Origin: Gracilaria gracilis
Taxonomy: Eukaryota > Rhodophyta > Florideophyceae > Gracilariales > Gracilariaceae
DNA length: 64,000 bases
NCBI GenBank assembly: GCA_030374805.1
Contig: JARGSG010000036.1
Coordinates: 372,001-436,000 of the forward strand
Direction of reading: 5' to 3'
Shown here: in pieces, positions 11,465 to 23,474 of the stretch
How the letters are laid out: each line of letters begins with the position of its first letter
Position numbering within the stretch: the first letter of the stretch is position 1
Translations under genes and position numbers: made by a program
Notes under the pieces: generated by a model
Databases searched by the model: none
What the model was told of the DNA's origin: nothing
What the model saw: only the letters and a program-made list of their open reading frames with translations

Positions 11465-12886
11465 TGTCGTCCAGTGAGGGCGAGGAGGAGATTGATAGTA
11501 GTGAGAAGGATAGTGGATTTGTTGGAGATGAACCGGGGGGGAAGGTGAAGAAGGAATGCGTAGCTTTGAGGATAACAATCCGGATGTTCTCCCGAAGGGG
11601 ATGAAGACAGCTGGGGAGTACACCCGGGGATCAGATGTGTCGTGGACGAATATGGTGAGTGCACTGCCGAGTGAGTGGCCGGAAGGGAAGAATGCTGTGA
11701 AACACCAGCAACCGTGGATGGATATGCTTCACCTACAAAAGCAGCATAGGGCGCGGTGTTTAAAGGTGGAGGATTTGAGGGCGGTGCATCACGCGGTGTA
11801 CTGGCATACAGCCCGGAATTTGCACAAGAAACTGAGAACTACGAAGGAACCAGTTCTTGGGGTGAAGCTCCCGTTGAAGGGAAAGCCGGAAGGAGAGGAA
11901 GAGGCTCTTTGGATGGCGGCGATGGAGAGGGATGACCTCGCGCGAGAGTATTTTGCCGCGAAGAGAATGGAGTTGATGGAGAGAGGATTCGGTGTGCTGG
12001 AGGAATTTGGAAGCGACAAAGGCATGTCAGATGAGGCGAAGAAGAGGGGGGTGGTGTTGGATGAAGATGTGACAGAGAGTATGTTGGAGTTCTTTCAAAA
12101 GGATTTCTTGGAACAGCCGGACCCCAAGTTCGAGGAGAACCGCAAGAGATGGAAACCTATCATCAATGCGGGAGATGGGAAGGACGCGGGAGATAAGATG
12201 CAGGGCATTGGGCGATACATTACCACGAACAAGGGGATTGTGGATTACATGGAATCAAATGAGAAGAATGTGATGATGATGAGAAAGAGGGCGTTGTTGG
12301 ATGCTAGGTTTGGGCAGATAGCAGCCGCTCTTCGTCTGTGTAACAACAGTAGGGCGAAGAAGAGGATTTATGCGCCGGAAACAGGAGGCCGTGTGTTTTG
12401 TACGGGGGAGGGATGCCCGAGGCAGGTGTTGCAAACCGATTTCCGAGGGTTGACGAATGTGGAGAAGAACAATGGGGAGATTCCAGGATTCTTCATGATG
12501 GCCTCCGGGGGGAGCTCTTTTATGATATGGGTATGTGAGAGGTCACATAATATGTATGTGACGGATGACAAGAGTTTGAAGAGGCTGTCTCGTACGAAGG
12601 CTGTGAAGAAGTTCAGGGTTCCACCCTACTCCATGTTGATTGGAAGGGGAGATGTGTTTCATGCTAGGGCTGGGTACATGGATGCGCTGGTGAAAGACAA
12701 TTGTCTACGGTATCATATTTACTTTGTGCCCGAGGGATACAAGCTCCCTGATGCGGTGCAGAGGCAGCCTGCTTTTCAGCCCAAATTCTTAGATGAGGAA
12801 TTTGGACTCGGGGAAGACCCGAACGACCAGCTGGACGAGAACGAAAGTTCTGTGAGCAACTTTGAAATGGAGGAAGAGAAAGTTGG
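11464..12886 (+). pseudogene. 5' part of an oxygenase-fold-like protein gene, split by an LTR retrotransposon
   Basis: An ATG at 11464 overlaps the upstream stop (TGATG) and encodes an acidic start (MSSSEGEEEIDSSEK). The frame reaches a G7 run (11535-11541); one more G would carry it into the frame of the main ORF. Without that, translation would begin at ATG 11556. The main frame runs uninterrupted into the LTR at 12887. Residues about 285-400 (from 11556) resemble the double-stranded beta-helix of 2-oxoglutarate/Fe(II) oxygenases: GCPRQVLQTDF, then IGRGDVFHARAGY, then NCLRYHIYF. The distal His and the Arg are present, but the usual HxD reads QTD, so iron binding is doubtful. TET/JBP-type oxygenases are known companions of some transposons, but membership of that family is not shown here. 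The 3' end lies after the retrotransposon. Confidence 0.5.
12882..12886. repeat. Target-site duplication GTTGG, left copy
   Basis: GTTGG directly precedes the LTR that begins TGTGGTAC. The same five bases follow the other LTR at 23981-23985, as expected of a Ty3/gypsy integrase. Confidence 0.9.
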
Positions 12887-13392
12887 TGTGGTACAACAGC
12901 AGGAGCTGTGTCCAATTGGGTAGTTCGGGTGGACGCGTGGCTAGGGAGCGCGCGTGGGCTCGACCTAAAAGGCAGGATAGAGGATACCGAGGGGAGTGTG
13001 GCAGCACCTACCACTGGGGGCGCGAGATAGCAGCTGGCTAGACCGTAACCGTTAGGTAGATCCGGTGGACGGCGCGCATCGTGCTAGTAAAGCCTGAATA
13101 GTACTAGCTAAACCACGAGATTGACTGGAGAAACTAGGTGGATGTAGACTTAGCGAGAAGGTGCTTGACTTTACAATATAGTGGGGGGAGGGAGCGCCAC
13201 GATCACCTTAAGGGTGAGCGGGGCGCGACCTCCAGTGTGGCACCCACGTGGGCCACGTTGAGGTGCCAACTGCCGAGTGCACCTCAGAAAATATCTACTC
13301 TATCTGCTACTGTAGTTTCTATCCTATCGGTCTATCCACCTATTCCATTAAAGGTCGGACACCTACGCGGCAACTCTGCTCACTGTACCACA
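12887..13392 (-). repeat. LTR (3' LTR in element sense)
   Basis: 506 bp, starting TGTGGTAC and ending GTACCACA (an 8-bp terminal inverted repeat), nearly identical to 23475-23980. Just inside it the purine-rich tract expected for second-strand priming is weak (GAAGGGTGA on the minus strand). Confidence 0.93.
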
Positions 13393-13871
13393 GATCACCC
13401 TTCTACAACCAGGCACGACCACGGGCCTGCCAAGCGAGCGGCTTTCCCTCTTGCTATCCGACAACTGCCGGTATCGATCTTGCCCGCCCGTTTGGGGGAA
13501 AGGTGACGTCGGTTTCTCCCATCGGTCTCGTACCTCCCATATTGGCGCTCTTCATCTCATTTGATCAGGCCATCTTGCTCCAGGCGCTGCCACCATTCAC
13601 CCAGCTTTTGGTTGGTGGCCTCCTCGAGGGTACCACCCCGTCGTGTCGTTTGGGGGCTTTGAAATCGCGCGCTCACCCGTTGGCCATCATCTTCCTTGCC
13701 ATTCGGGGCCCCGTAACCCGACGGGTGTTGTACCAAGACAGCTACTCTGGTGCCCCTTTGGTGCCTCCATATCCCGAAGTGGTTGTTGTCTTGGGTGTCT
13801 GCGCCGTACATCGCCAATCCCACGTGGTTGTGTCCTCGTTGTGGCGCCTTCGCCCTGGTTTTTGTTCTTCC
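13393..13871. other. Sequence between the LTR and the antisense ORF start
   Basis: Untranslated in element sense. The plus-strand frame of the antisense ORF stays open through it (back to 13248, inside the LTR), so it is either the 5' part of that ORF or its leader. No tandem repeats or obvious signals. Confidence 0.4.
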
Positions 13872-16673
13872 ATGGGGTCACCTCCACATTCCGATCCACC
13901 ACACGGTCCCAACACGTCGAAGGTACCGCGCTTTCCCGCGCGGCCGGCCGTTCGCGTCAGTTGCCGACGGTCCTCTGCGTTTCCGCCCCCTCGTGGTGAT
14001 CGGTCGGTCAGCGTTCCCGGGACTCCTGCCAATCGGTCTCCTTCTCACGCCCCGAATGCTCCGCCCGTTGTCGGGCTTCCGTCCCGTTCGTTACCTGGGC
14101 GTACCCGTCGGCTCCGTGTCTTGCCTTTCCAACCATTAGATGCGCCCCTTGGTCCGGTTGGGAGTCTGGCCGGCGACTATTCGTCTCATGTGGGCGACGG
14201 TGTAAGAGAGGTCCTTGGCGGTGACGATTTCATTGACTGTGATGGTATCGACCTCGACGCAGACCTGGTGGATACGAAGGGTCTATTCGTCGTTGAACCG
14301 TTCGTTTCGCGCGTTGCGTCCTTGTTTATGAACCGCCATCCCCGCGTAGGGCCATTTGGTGGTATTGCCAAGCGCGTTACTCGTTCCCAATCGAGGGTTA
14401 CCCGCGGCGGCACTCTTGGTGATCGAGGAAGCAGTGGACGCGGCGCCGGTCGTGGAAATAGTTCCGTCGACCTAACCGTCGACCCGATAACCGGAATGGC
14501 TTATAATCCGTACCCCGATCCTGACCCTCAGGTTACTTCTCATACTGCTCCGGCTGGTGTTTCCAGTTCTCCGTTTGAGGCACCTCCCTCTAATCCCCCT
14601 CCACCATTAACTTATCAGGATCTGTTTAAACCGCAGGGACAGTATAGAGTCCCGCTCGGTTTGGTCAATCCTCGCATCTTCCAATCCCACGGGAATTGGC
14701 CCGTTCCGGCAAATGTCTACCAGATTCCCAATGTGTTCCGCCGACCGGTTGTCGCAGATTAGCTGTTCTTTAAGCGCTGGGACTGCGAACGTCTCGACCG
14801 CATCCCTTCCCGTCGTCCACCTGCACCCTCTGGTTCGCGCAACCAACCCCAGAACAAATATGAGGCGTTCGCCGCTAAAAACCGTCATACCCCGTTCGTC
14901 ATGGTGATTCCTCCCATGATCCCTTCGGATTTGCCTTATCTCCGTGGTCCACATGAAGAATCTTATTTCCGCCGTTTGGTATATGGTCTTCATCAGCTTG
15001 GTCCTCGTTCTCAAATCCTGAAGGCTACGCTCCTCATGGTTAGCTTCGATCGTCCTCTCCACCCCAATTGGTTCATTGACCGCCGAAGGTGGTTCAGCGA
15101 CCAGATTTCGGAAAGCAGGTTGCGCCATCGACGTTCGAACGTTCAAACGATGTACACCTACAACTCCGTGGAATTATTTTCCCAGGATGTGAAAGTCCGT
15201 CGGGAGCTTTACGTCAAACGTCCTCAATGGTGGGAGCAGTATGAGGTCTGTCAGTACCACGATGTCCCGACGCTTTCCGTCCTGGCCTACTTTGGCAGTG
15301 CCATCTTCAAGAGCACGAACTTTGCTTCTACCGTCTGGTCCTTTGCGGTTGCGGAATTCGCCGCTATGGTTGCTCTGTTGGCCTTGCAGGCTTCCCGTGA
15401 GGGGATCACCTGGGCCACTCGGTCGTCCGATCCCACCTTCCCGGCGCATGCATTGACTCCAGTCGGTCGCGTATTCCGTTTGCCGTAGCATCTTGTCACG
15501 GTCATTCGAGATGAGTTAACCGTTGCCCATTTGGTCGACGAAACTCCGTATACGGCCGATGAGCTCAACGCCCTATTGGATGCTGCTCTGAACCATACTT
15601 GGGGGCCTGACCAGGCTTGGGCGATTTGGAACTCACAGGAGCTCTGGGTGGTGGAGGAGGAGGAGCACATTTTGGCCAACCACCTGGCTGAAGATTCCGT
15701 GCCTGGTCCGAATGGTGAAGAGCCTGTTGTGGTGCGACCTCAATCGGTCATCGAGTCCCCGGCGGTCCCTTCGAATGTCCCAGTGGCCTCGAGCCCTCCC
15801 ACTACGGTTCCTCCCCCAGCTAACCGGGGAGTTCCCAACACCCCGGTTGGTAACAGGGTTGCAGGCCCATTCCGGTCAGTGCCCGTACCCTCTCCGATGG
15901 TTCCCCGTGACGAAGAGCACCTAACGGCTATTGAAGGGGCGCTGCAACGACTTAACCAGGCGTGCCTGCAGCACCTTAACCGTCCTGGACCGCCTTCTGC
16001 CGTCACCCTTACGAGTTACTTGCCCACTTTGGTTCAACATTCCAACCAAACTGAAGCGCTGCGGAAGTTCCGTGACCAATTTCAACAGAGTATGTACCAC
16101 TTGGTGTCCAAGCAGGTTGGTTTTTTATCCCAAATGGTCGACCAGAGTGGTGTGTCTCTTTCTCCGAACCCTCAAGCTATGCCCGCTTTCTCTGCTCCAG
16201 TTGGTCCCAATCCAACATATCAGTACCTTGGTGGTTTCGGTCAGCCCGGTGGTCAGGGTAGGGCTGTACCCTACGGGTTCGCGACGGCGCTGGCGGGTTG
16301 CGTGCCATTGGGTCCGCTCGGTTCTTCTGACGTAGCCAAGGTTCCTCCACCGTCCCAGCGTCGGTGGATCTATTATAGTCGCCCCCCGTTGGCGCCTACT
16401 CCTTCTGGTGTTGCCGCATCGGGCGCTGCTGCTCCGTCCGGTGTCACTTCTATGGTGACTGCGCCTCCAACAGGCCAAGCGCCATCGGGCACGTTGCCAG
16501 TCACTCACGGTACCGCCGGGCCATCCCTCGGCTCGGCTGCCGCTGGCTGGGGGTGGGTAGGTGGTGGCTCCGGTGGTAGTGAACCTGGCCGTGGTTCTGG
16601 TCGAGGTCCATAGCCTGGGGCGTACGGAGGTTCTGGTAGTGGCCGGGGCGGTTCCCATCACAGTGGTCAGTAG
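13872..16673 (+). CDS. Antisense ORF of the chromovirus, 934 codons with internal TAG stops
   Basis: It runs opposite to gag-pol in the space between the chromodomain and the LTR. One frame is protein-like from ATG 13872 (MGSPPHSDPP) to TAG 16671, broken only by TAG at 14760, 15486 and 16611, each one step from CAG. The frame is also open upstream, so the start is uncertain. The N-terminal part is Pro/Arg-rich with RGAGRG. The middle (about 14900-15480) looks globular with many aromatic residues (WFIDRRRWFSDQ) and one hydrophobic stretch (FAVAEFAAMVALLAL). The rest is Pro/Gly/Ser-rich and ends in an RGG-like tail (GSGRGGSHHSGQ). Antisense extra genes are known in some plant Ty3/gypsy elements. 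I recognise no domain, and the function is unknown. Confidence 0.6.
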
Positions 16674-16908
16674 TCTTCGTAGTCTACTCCACTCCTAGCG
16701 GTAACGTTTGCCAATAAATGTTCCTGTTTGTGCTTGTTTGTCTCGTTGTTCTTTTCCTTCTTCGGCTTCTTAGTTGTGCTTCGCGCGTGATTATTAGACG
16801 AAAAAGTAAAACAAACACAAAAACACTACCGTACCATCGTGTTTGCCCCCCCTTTTATCGTCGCTGTTCCACAGGGACATTTAAAGATCCAGGTGGTGGT
16901 TGCTGTTT

Positions 16909-19900
16909 TCATTTTCTCCAGTAACGAATAATGAAGTTGTTGGGTATATGGCCAGGGGGTTCCATCGTATCGTTAAACGCTGTCCATCCGTACCACCGAA
17001 CTCGGTAACGAATTTCTTTTATGGTGTGCTCGTGTCCAACGATCGTATCGATGACTCCTTCCGATGTGGTAGGGGCGTTGTTTGGTTCTGATGGGTTTAC
17101 CTGCCTCGAGGAAGGTACCTGGGGTGTTGCTGCTGTTGGTCTCAATGGGTCTGCACTGACTGCTCTTGCCTCTGGTGGTGGTGGTGGCTGTTGTTGATCT
17201 TCAGGTGGACTTTTTGGCTGTCCTTCTTCGACTGGGGTTTTTGTGATGCGATTGATTGATACGGTGTTCTCCAAACCCTTTTCCAATATCGTTACCGTGT
17301 GATCGTCGCTCCGAATTACCTTAAATGGTTCTGTAGCCTTAGGGAGTAACTTCGATCGTATGTTTTCATCTACCAATCGGTCTTCTTTTTCTTCGGCTGG
17401 GGTTGGGCGTGCACCTTTTGGCGGAATATCCACATAGACGTAGTCTCACGGTCGGGCTGTGACGACGTGTTTTACCTTTTGGTCGTATAAGCGTTTATAC
17501 CGTTGTTGGGCCTCCGTGAGTTTCCCGGTTGCCACCTTCAAGGACTGTCGTAGTCTTGACAGGATATCCTTCTTCACCTGGGTTGCGGTTTGTCTACCCG
17601 GTGCCTTCTGGTTTTCGGGCCCAGATTGGAGAATAATGCCAGGCGGGTGCCGTGATAGAACCAAGTCAAAAGGATTTGTTCCCGTCCATCGGTGTACCTG
17701 AAGGTTGTACGCGTACGTGAGCGCCTGAACAAAATGTGCCCAACTGGTTTGGTGCTCCTCTACATAGTTTCGGAGGCCTGCCACCAGTGTTTTGTTGTAC
17801 TGCTCCACTTTCCCATTGGTTTGGGGATGGTATGCGGTTGTAAAGTAGTGTTTCAGGCCGATCATGGTACAAACCGACTCAAAGAACTTCGAGGCCAGAT
17901 TGGATCCATTGTCCGTGAGAAGATATATCGGTGCGCCATATGGGTACACCCAGTGGTCCAAAAAGGTTTGTGCCAGAACCGCTGAGGTTGTACTTTTTAG
18001 GGGGATAGCTCTTGTGAGCTTAGTAAACCGGTCGGTAATGACCATGACGTACTTGTACTTCTTTGGCGTTTCTGGCAATGGTCCAAGGAGGTCGATCGCC
18101 ACGAATTCCAGAGGGCCCGAGGCTGGGAACAACTTTAGGTATTTGCGGTGTTTCCTTAGGTCTTCTCTGGTTTTGACACAAGAAGTGCACCTACCCACAT
18201 AGGTATAGACATCATGAGCCATCAAAGGCCAGTAGAACTCTCTCCTCAAGGTGTATTACATCCTGGTGGCCCCTGGGTGGCCCGCAAGGAATGGCATGTA
18301 GCCTAATTGAAGTACGCGTTGCCGGAGAGATTCCGGGACCACCTTTTGGAGCATCCCATCCAGTGGCGAACGCCATACCAGGTATCCCTCATGGTATACA
18401 TCGGACTGTGATTGTTTCAGACCCACCGTCTCTGCTAATGACTTGCAATATCGGTCGGTAGCTTGTTCTCTCAGGAATTTCTCTTTGGTTAGTGGGGAAT
18501 GTTCTTCTTCTATAGCGAATGCGCACTCTTCTCCCTGGGGTTGGAGTTCTTCATCGAGTAGCTCTTCGTCGTCCATAAAGATGCCCGTCCGAGCTCTCCC
18601 AGCTGTGGTGTCCGGTTCGCTGAGTTGGATGGTAAAACTTGGAATGTCATCTTCCAGTGGCGCGTCTTCCAACCCCTCGGTGTTTAGGCGCGAAAGAGCG
18701 TCGACTACTCGGTGTTTTATCCCTGGGGGGCATTGCACATCATATTCAAACTCTATTAGGCGTAACCTCCATCTGGCCAGTCGTCTCGAAGCGTCTGCCA
18801 AGCCCAGAATCCATCTCAGGGCATCATGGTCAGTCCGTAAGGTAAACTTCACTCCATATAGGTAATGCCGAAGCAAGAACATGCTCCATACCACCGCCAG
18901 GCATTCTTTTTCCGTGACGGTGTAGTTTTGCTCTGTTTTGGTAAGAGCTCTACTCCAGTAGCCAATTGGTAATTTCGTTCCGTCCTCCTGTTCTTGCATT
19001 AAGCAGCACCCAATTTGGGCTGCTGGGGCGTCGGTATCAAGGGTATAGGGGAGGACAGCTTTTGGTATTGCCAGTACTGGTGGCGAGAGAATTGCTGCCT
19101 TCAACTTTCGGAAAACCTCGACCTCATCCTCTTCCAAGTATTCGAACTGGTCCGGCTGCCCCTTTTGTAGCTTACGGTTAAAGAGGGCGGCAATTTTGGC
19201 GAACCCTTTGATGAACCGACGGTATACGTTACATAAACCAATGAAGGACCGGATATCCGTTTGGGTTTGGGGAATACGAGCCTCCTGGACCGCTCGGATA
19301 TTTCGTCTCGTTACCTCAAGGCGCCCTGGGCTGATCATGTGTCCCAGGTATTCCACCTTCTGGTCAAAGAAGACACACTTGCGTAGTTTCAGTGTTACTC
19401 CTGCATTACGCAGAAGACTAAGCACCGTTCGCACGTGGTTAAAATGTTCTTTCACCGTTCGGGAGTAGATAACCACATCGTCAATGTATACCAGGGCGGT
19501 TTGCCATTTGACCTTCGAAAGGATGATGTCCAGGGCCCGTTGGAAAGTTGCTGGCGCCTGACGTAATCCAAACGGCATTCGTATGAAACGGTAAATTCCT
19601 GCATGGCATGTGAATGTTGTTTTGTCACGATCCTCGTCCGGTATATCCACCTGCCAGTACCCACCGTTGGCGTCAAATGTAGTAAACACCTTAGCGTCCC
19701 CTGATGAGTCTATGCACTCATCTATTCTGGGTATGGAGTAGGAATCGCCGACCGTCAGGGCATTTAGTTTCCTGTAGTCAACACAAAACCGGATTCTTGT
19801 ATCTTCTTTTTTCTGCTTGAGGAACACGGGACTCGCGCATTCGGCCTGTGCGGGTTCGATTACTCCCTCTCGAAGCATCCTGTCTACTTCGTCCTGTATA

Positions 19901-21085
19901 ACCTCTCGGGCCTTGTGACCAGCCCTATAAGGTTGTTGTTGTACCGGTCTGGATCCAGGGACCAGTTCGATACGGTGTTGCGTGGCTTAAATGACGCCGA
20001 GGCGTCCCGACCACATGGAACTGAACGGCTCCAGCAGGTCGAAGACTTGTTTCTTAACGGATTTGTCCTCGAGGCCAATGTTGACCTCTTCTTTCCAGCT
20101 GTTCATTTTGTTCAGCTCCCTAGTTCTTTCTTCGGCGTTAGCCGATTCCTGTTGGTTTTCGTTAGGTTCAGTGTCTCCCCCCCTTCCTTAGCGGCGACGT
20201 CCTCGTTCGGCCCACTTGGGTTAATGAGGAATATGCTGCCTGGTGCTGGTAGGGCGAGTCCAATAACGGTATGTTTAGGTAGTTTAACCGTATGGTTACT
20301 GAAGTTACTGACATATACCTGAAATGGTAGCGACGGTACGTTGTCTACAATTCCGTTTGCCATCATGGTCAAATGGCGTTCCAATACCCGCGGGTGGTTT
20401 TGTAAGGTTAGCAGACCTGGTCGGTTGCATGTTACTTTCACCACCACCTGGTGCATTGGGGGTATTTTGACGGCTTTGGCTAATCGTAGCTTATTGGATA
20501 CTGTTTCCGATGGGCTCTCCCTCTGGTCTAGAGTTGGAGATCGGTGACGTCCGATTTTGGCAACCCTCGGACCTTGATAGAAGACAACTGCCCTTGCGCG
20601 TAGCAGTATTGCCTTCACACGGTTGTCAATAAAGGTTGTTCCGAAGATACAATCTGTGGCTAAGTGATTGATGACGATGAACCGTACTCTAGCCTTTAGC
20701 TGTCCAGCGTTCACCATTAGGTCGAGAATACCACGCATAGAAAGGGGGCGGTTATTTGCATCGACCAATGGGTTCCGGAAGGAGCACGGGCGTATCTTGT
20801 TTAGGAGGCTTTGTGGGAGTAACTTCGCGTTAACCTAATTTGGTCCGGCATCCGTATCTAGGACAGATACGCATTGGGCAAATTGGTTATTACTGAACCC
20901 GGGGGTGATGTTTACCATGTAATTGTCGTGCTTTAAGAAGCAAATCGTCTCCGTTTGGTTTTTGTCGTCATCCGGATCGGCAACCCTTTGGTTATCATCC
21001 ATACGAAAGCCAGTTGGAACTGGCTGGCCTTCCGAAGGAGGCCGGTCGGCAGCGGCCTGTGTGCCGACCTTTAGGCGTTTTCCTC
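16909..21085 (-). pseudogene. Chromovirus pol: protease, RT, RNase H, integrase, chromodomain
   Basis: Read from about 21085 down to 16909. The protease (about 20860) has VLDTDAGPN where DTGA is required, followed directly by TAG, so it is inactive. A frame change at a C7 run (20177-20183) leads into reverse transcriptase, starting near 20110; a TAA sits at 19966. The catalytic YIDD is intact (about 19480). RNase H acidic residues (TLDTDA, EKECLAVV, TDHDAL) are intact to about 18680. A TAA at 18256 lies in the integrase zinc-binding region. The integrase catalytic D, D and E (AIDLLGP, TDNGSN, GKVEQYN) are present. TGA 17446 precedes a linker and a chromodomain (YRVRWYGW...DTMEPPGHIPNNF), which in chromoviruses steers integration to marked chromatin. 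Many motifs are intact, but no single polyprotein could be made. Confidence 0.9.
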
Positions 21086-23329
21086 CTGTTGGGAGGGACC
21101 AGCTCCCTGTTGAGGAACTTGGTCCTTGACCTCAGAGGCGGAGACCAAATTAACCGTTTGGGCTCCTTTGGGGTCGGGGGCGGGTGTTTCCTGTCGGTTT
21201 CCCCGGCGTTGCATGGTCGGCCCGAAAACGTCCTGGTGGTTGCTATGCCTCGCTTGAAGTAAGGCGGCACGTGCTGCCGGTGCCACATTAGGGCACACCG
21301 TAGCCAGATGGTGGCGCGAAAGGCACAGCCAGCAGAGGAAGATTCCTGTGGCGGGATCTCGGATTGCCATGGACAGTGAGCGTTGGCCGGGCGGTGGTCA
21401 AGGAACCGTGCATGGCATGCCAAGGGCCGTGCGGTACGTACTCTGTTGGCTTTGTGGCGTATACTGAGGTACTGCCAACACGTGCTCAACGGCGATCGGT
21501 TCTGACGTCATCGTCGGCGGACCACTCTGCGTCGACGGGACGGTGGTTGACCAGTTGGACGGTGTCGAGACCCCATTGTGGTAGCCCGTTCCCACCATGT
21601 TAATCCCCGTACCTGCCGGCATTGCTCCCTGTGCCCTCTCCTCTGAGGAGTAGTCAACCTCCAATACCTTTCGGCGTGCCTTGTCTTTCGTCCTTAACGG
21701 CTTAGGTGTCGAGGCCGAGGGTCTCTTTCCAGCTCGGTGTGTATCCCCAAAAGCTTGTGCATATCGAGAGAGTCCATTGTTTTCCACTTTCCAGTTGGTT
21801 GCCAGGTAGTTTCTCACTTGGGCTTTTATGGACTGGTCAACGTTATCGGCCAGCATTGACTTCAGCCTGGTAGTGGTGAATATATTACCGCATCTGGAGG
21901 CCATTGCGAACAATGACTTCGCGAATTCCGTCTCGGTTTGTCCGGACCTCTACCGGTAGTTGAGAACTTCCCCGTACGCTTCTTGGATGACCTCATCAGT
22001 TGCATATGTCTCCATTAGGTAATTCACTACCTGTAGGTAGGAACTTAACATTTACGTCTGGTCTTCGTCCACCGCCATAGTACTTCCTTGCATCCTGCTG
22101 TGCAGCAGTGTAGCCGCTTGTCCTTTGAGGTAGAACTGAAAGAGCCACATGGATGCGCCTTCCGAAAACCCATTTTGGTCACATGCAATCTTAAACCTCT
22201 GCAGGAAGTCTATGATCGCGATAGGGTCGTCCCCGCTGAAGGTCGTATCTCCCATTTGGAAACTAAGCCGCTTGTGCTGCTTGGTTATTTTCTGAGCCAC
22301 TGAACTAGTGTACTCAGAGCTTCTGTTCATTAACCTATAGGTTCTATAGTCAACCGCTTTGGTGAAAAGATCATTGAGCGGTTGCATCACCTGCAGGTCA
22401 TTGTCCGTATCCGTATCGGTTTCTGAGTCCGACTTCTCATACCGTTGGGCTTTCCCTTTTCGGGATTTCTTGGCCTTTCGGTTGCTGTTCTTCTTTTTCC
22501 TTCTACCTCGACGGCCATCGTCATGCGACGAGTCCGAATCAGTGTCGGAGCTCGAAGAGTCCGGGTCAGACCCATGGCCCTTCTTCTTCCTCCTATTTGT
22601 CTTCTTCTTACCTTTTGGTCTTCGTCGCGGCTCATCCTCCGCGTCAGACGAATCACCACCACAAGGACTCCTCTTCCTGTCGTACTGTATGGATCTACCT
22701 GTTGGTTCCGGGAGGTATATAGTCCTCGGGCCCTCACCCCTGTGAGGGTCTGCCCTTTCCGGATGGGGGTCAATTAGCTTCTCACCAATAGGTCTAAAAG
22801 GAAGATTGGGGTGGACCGTCTTCATCGCTGTATAAACCTGAGGGTTTCTCGTACCGATTGGTGTTTTAACCGGCGTGGCTGAGATGTTCTGTAGTGGAAC
22901 CACGTGGTGCTCTTTCAGTGAGTCTTGCACCATTTGGTCTATGTATTCCCGAGCGTCCTGCTCGATGAAATGCAACACCAATGCGGGCATTCTGTTGGAT
23001 AGTTCCACTACAGCTCTGTCTGCAACCATACGGGTGATCGCCTCCAGGTCCAGACGTGGAACTACTATCGTAGGTTTTTCGTCATTTAATACCACGGGGT
23101 CAGTATCGGCGCTAGTCTCCGACGGTACCGGAGGCTGATACAGTACCGATTGGTTCGCCGGGGGAGCGGCCTCTATAGCCGTCGGCTCCCCGTCATCGGC
23201 GTGGACCATGGTGGAATTATGACGTAATAATTCCTCGGGGTTATCCAGGATGGGCCTAGCGTATGAGGAGGGGCCCACGCCTGATTTTCGGCTAGATGAT
23301 TCTCTGGTTTGAACAGGGTTCGTAGACAT
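21071..23329 (-). pseudogene. Chromovirus gag with zinc knuckle
   Basis: ATG 23329 (MSTNPVQTRES) opens a frame running to TAA 21071, broken by TAA 22052, TAG 21950 and TGA 21398. The N-terminal part is disordered, with Ser/Asp and Lys/Arg tracts. A capsid-like segment follows (FSGDDPIAIIDFLQRFKIAC, near 22200), and a CCHC zinc knuckle (CWLCLSRHHLATVC) lies near 21320. The protease frame lies in the -1 frame relative to gag and takes over around 21085, only a few codons before the gag stop. That suggests a natural -1 gag-pol shift rather than decay. All three premature stops are one C-to-T step from a sense codon (CAA, CAG, CGA). Confidence 0.85.
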
Positions 23330-23474
23330 ATCCAATTGGTCAATTGATGATTAACTAAATCGCTTTCCAGTGATACTTAAACTCCGATCAGTATTCTAAT
23401 TCCACTTCCTTCCTTTCAAAACTTCTTTTCGGGCCAATTGGTGATTCCACAATTTCTAAGTCGGGAGATCAAAA
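23330..23474 (-). other. Leader of the chromovirus between 5' LTR and gag
   Basis: In element sense the sequence after the LTR begins TTTTGATCTCCCG. There is no TGG directly at the LTR edge, so a standard tRNA-3'-end primer-binding site is not evident. Self-priming or an internal tRNA site is possible. Confidence 0.45.

Noticed and set aside
17459-18202. Plus-strand frames over integrase and RT
   Set aside because: They lie opposite clear integrase/RT motifs and have no recognisable content, unlike the separate antisense ORF at 13872-16673.
22387-22777. Arg-rich frames opposite and beside gag
   Set aside because: They arise from the Lys/Arg and Ser/Asp tracts of gag read in other frames.
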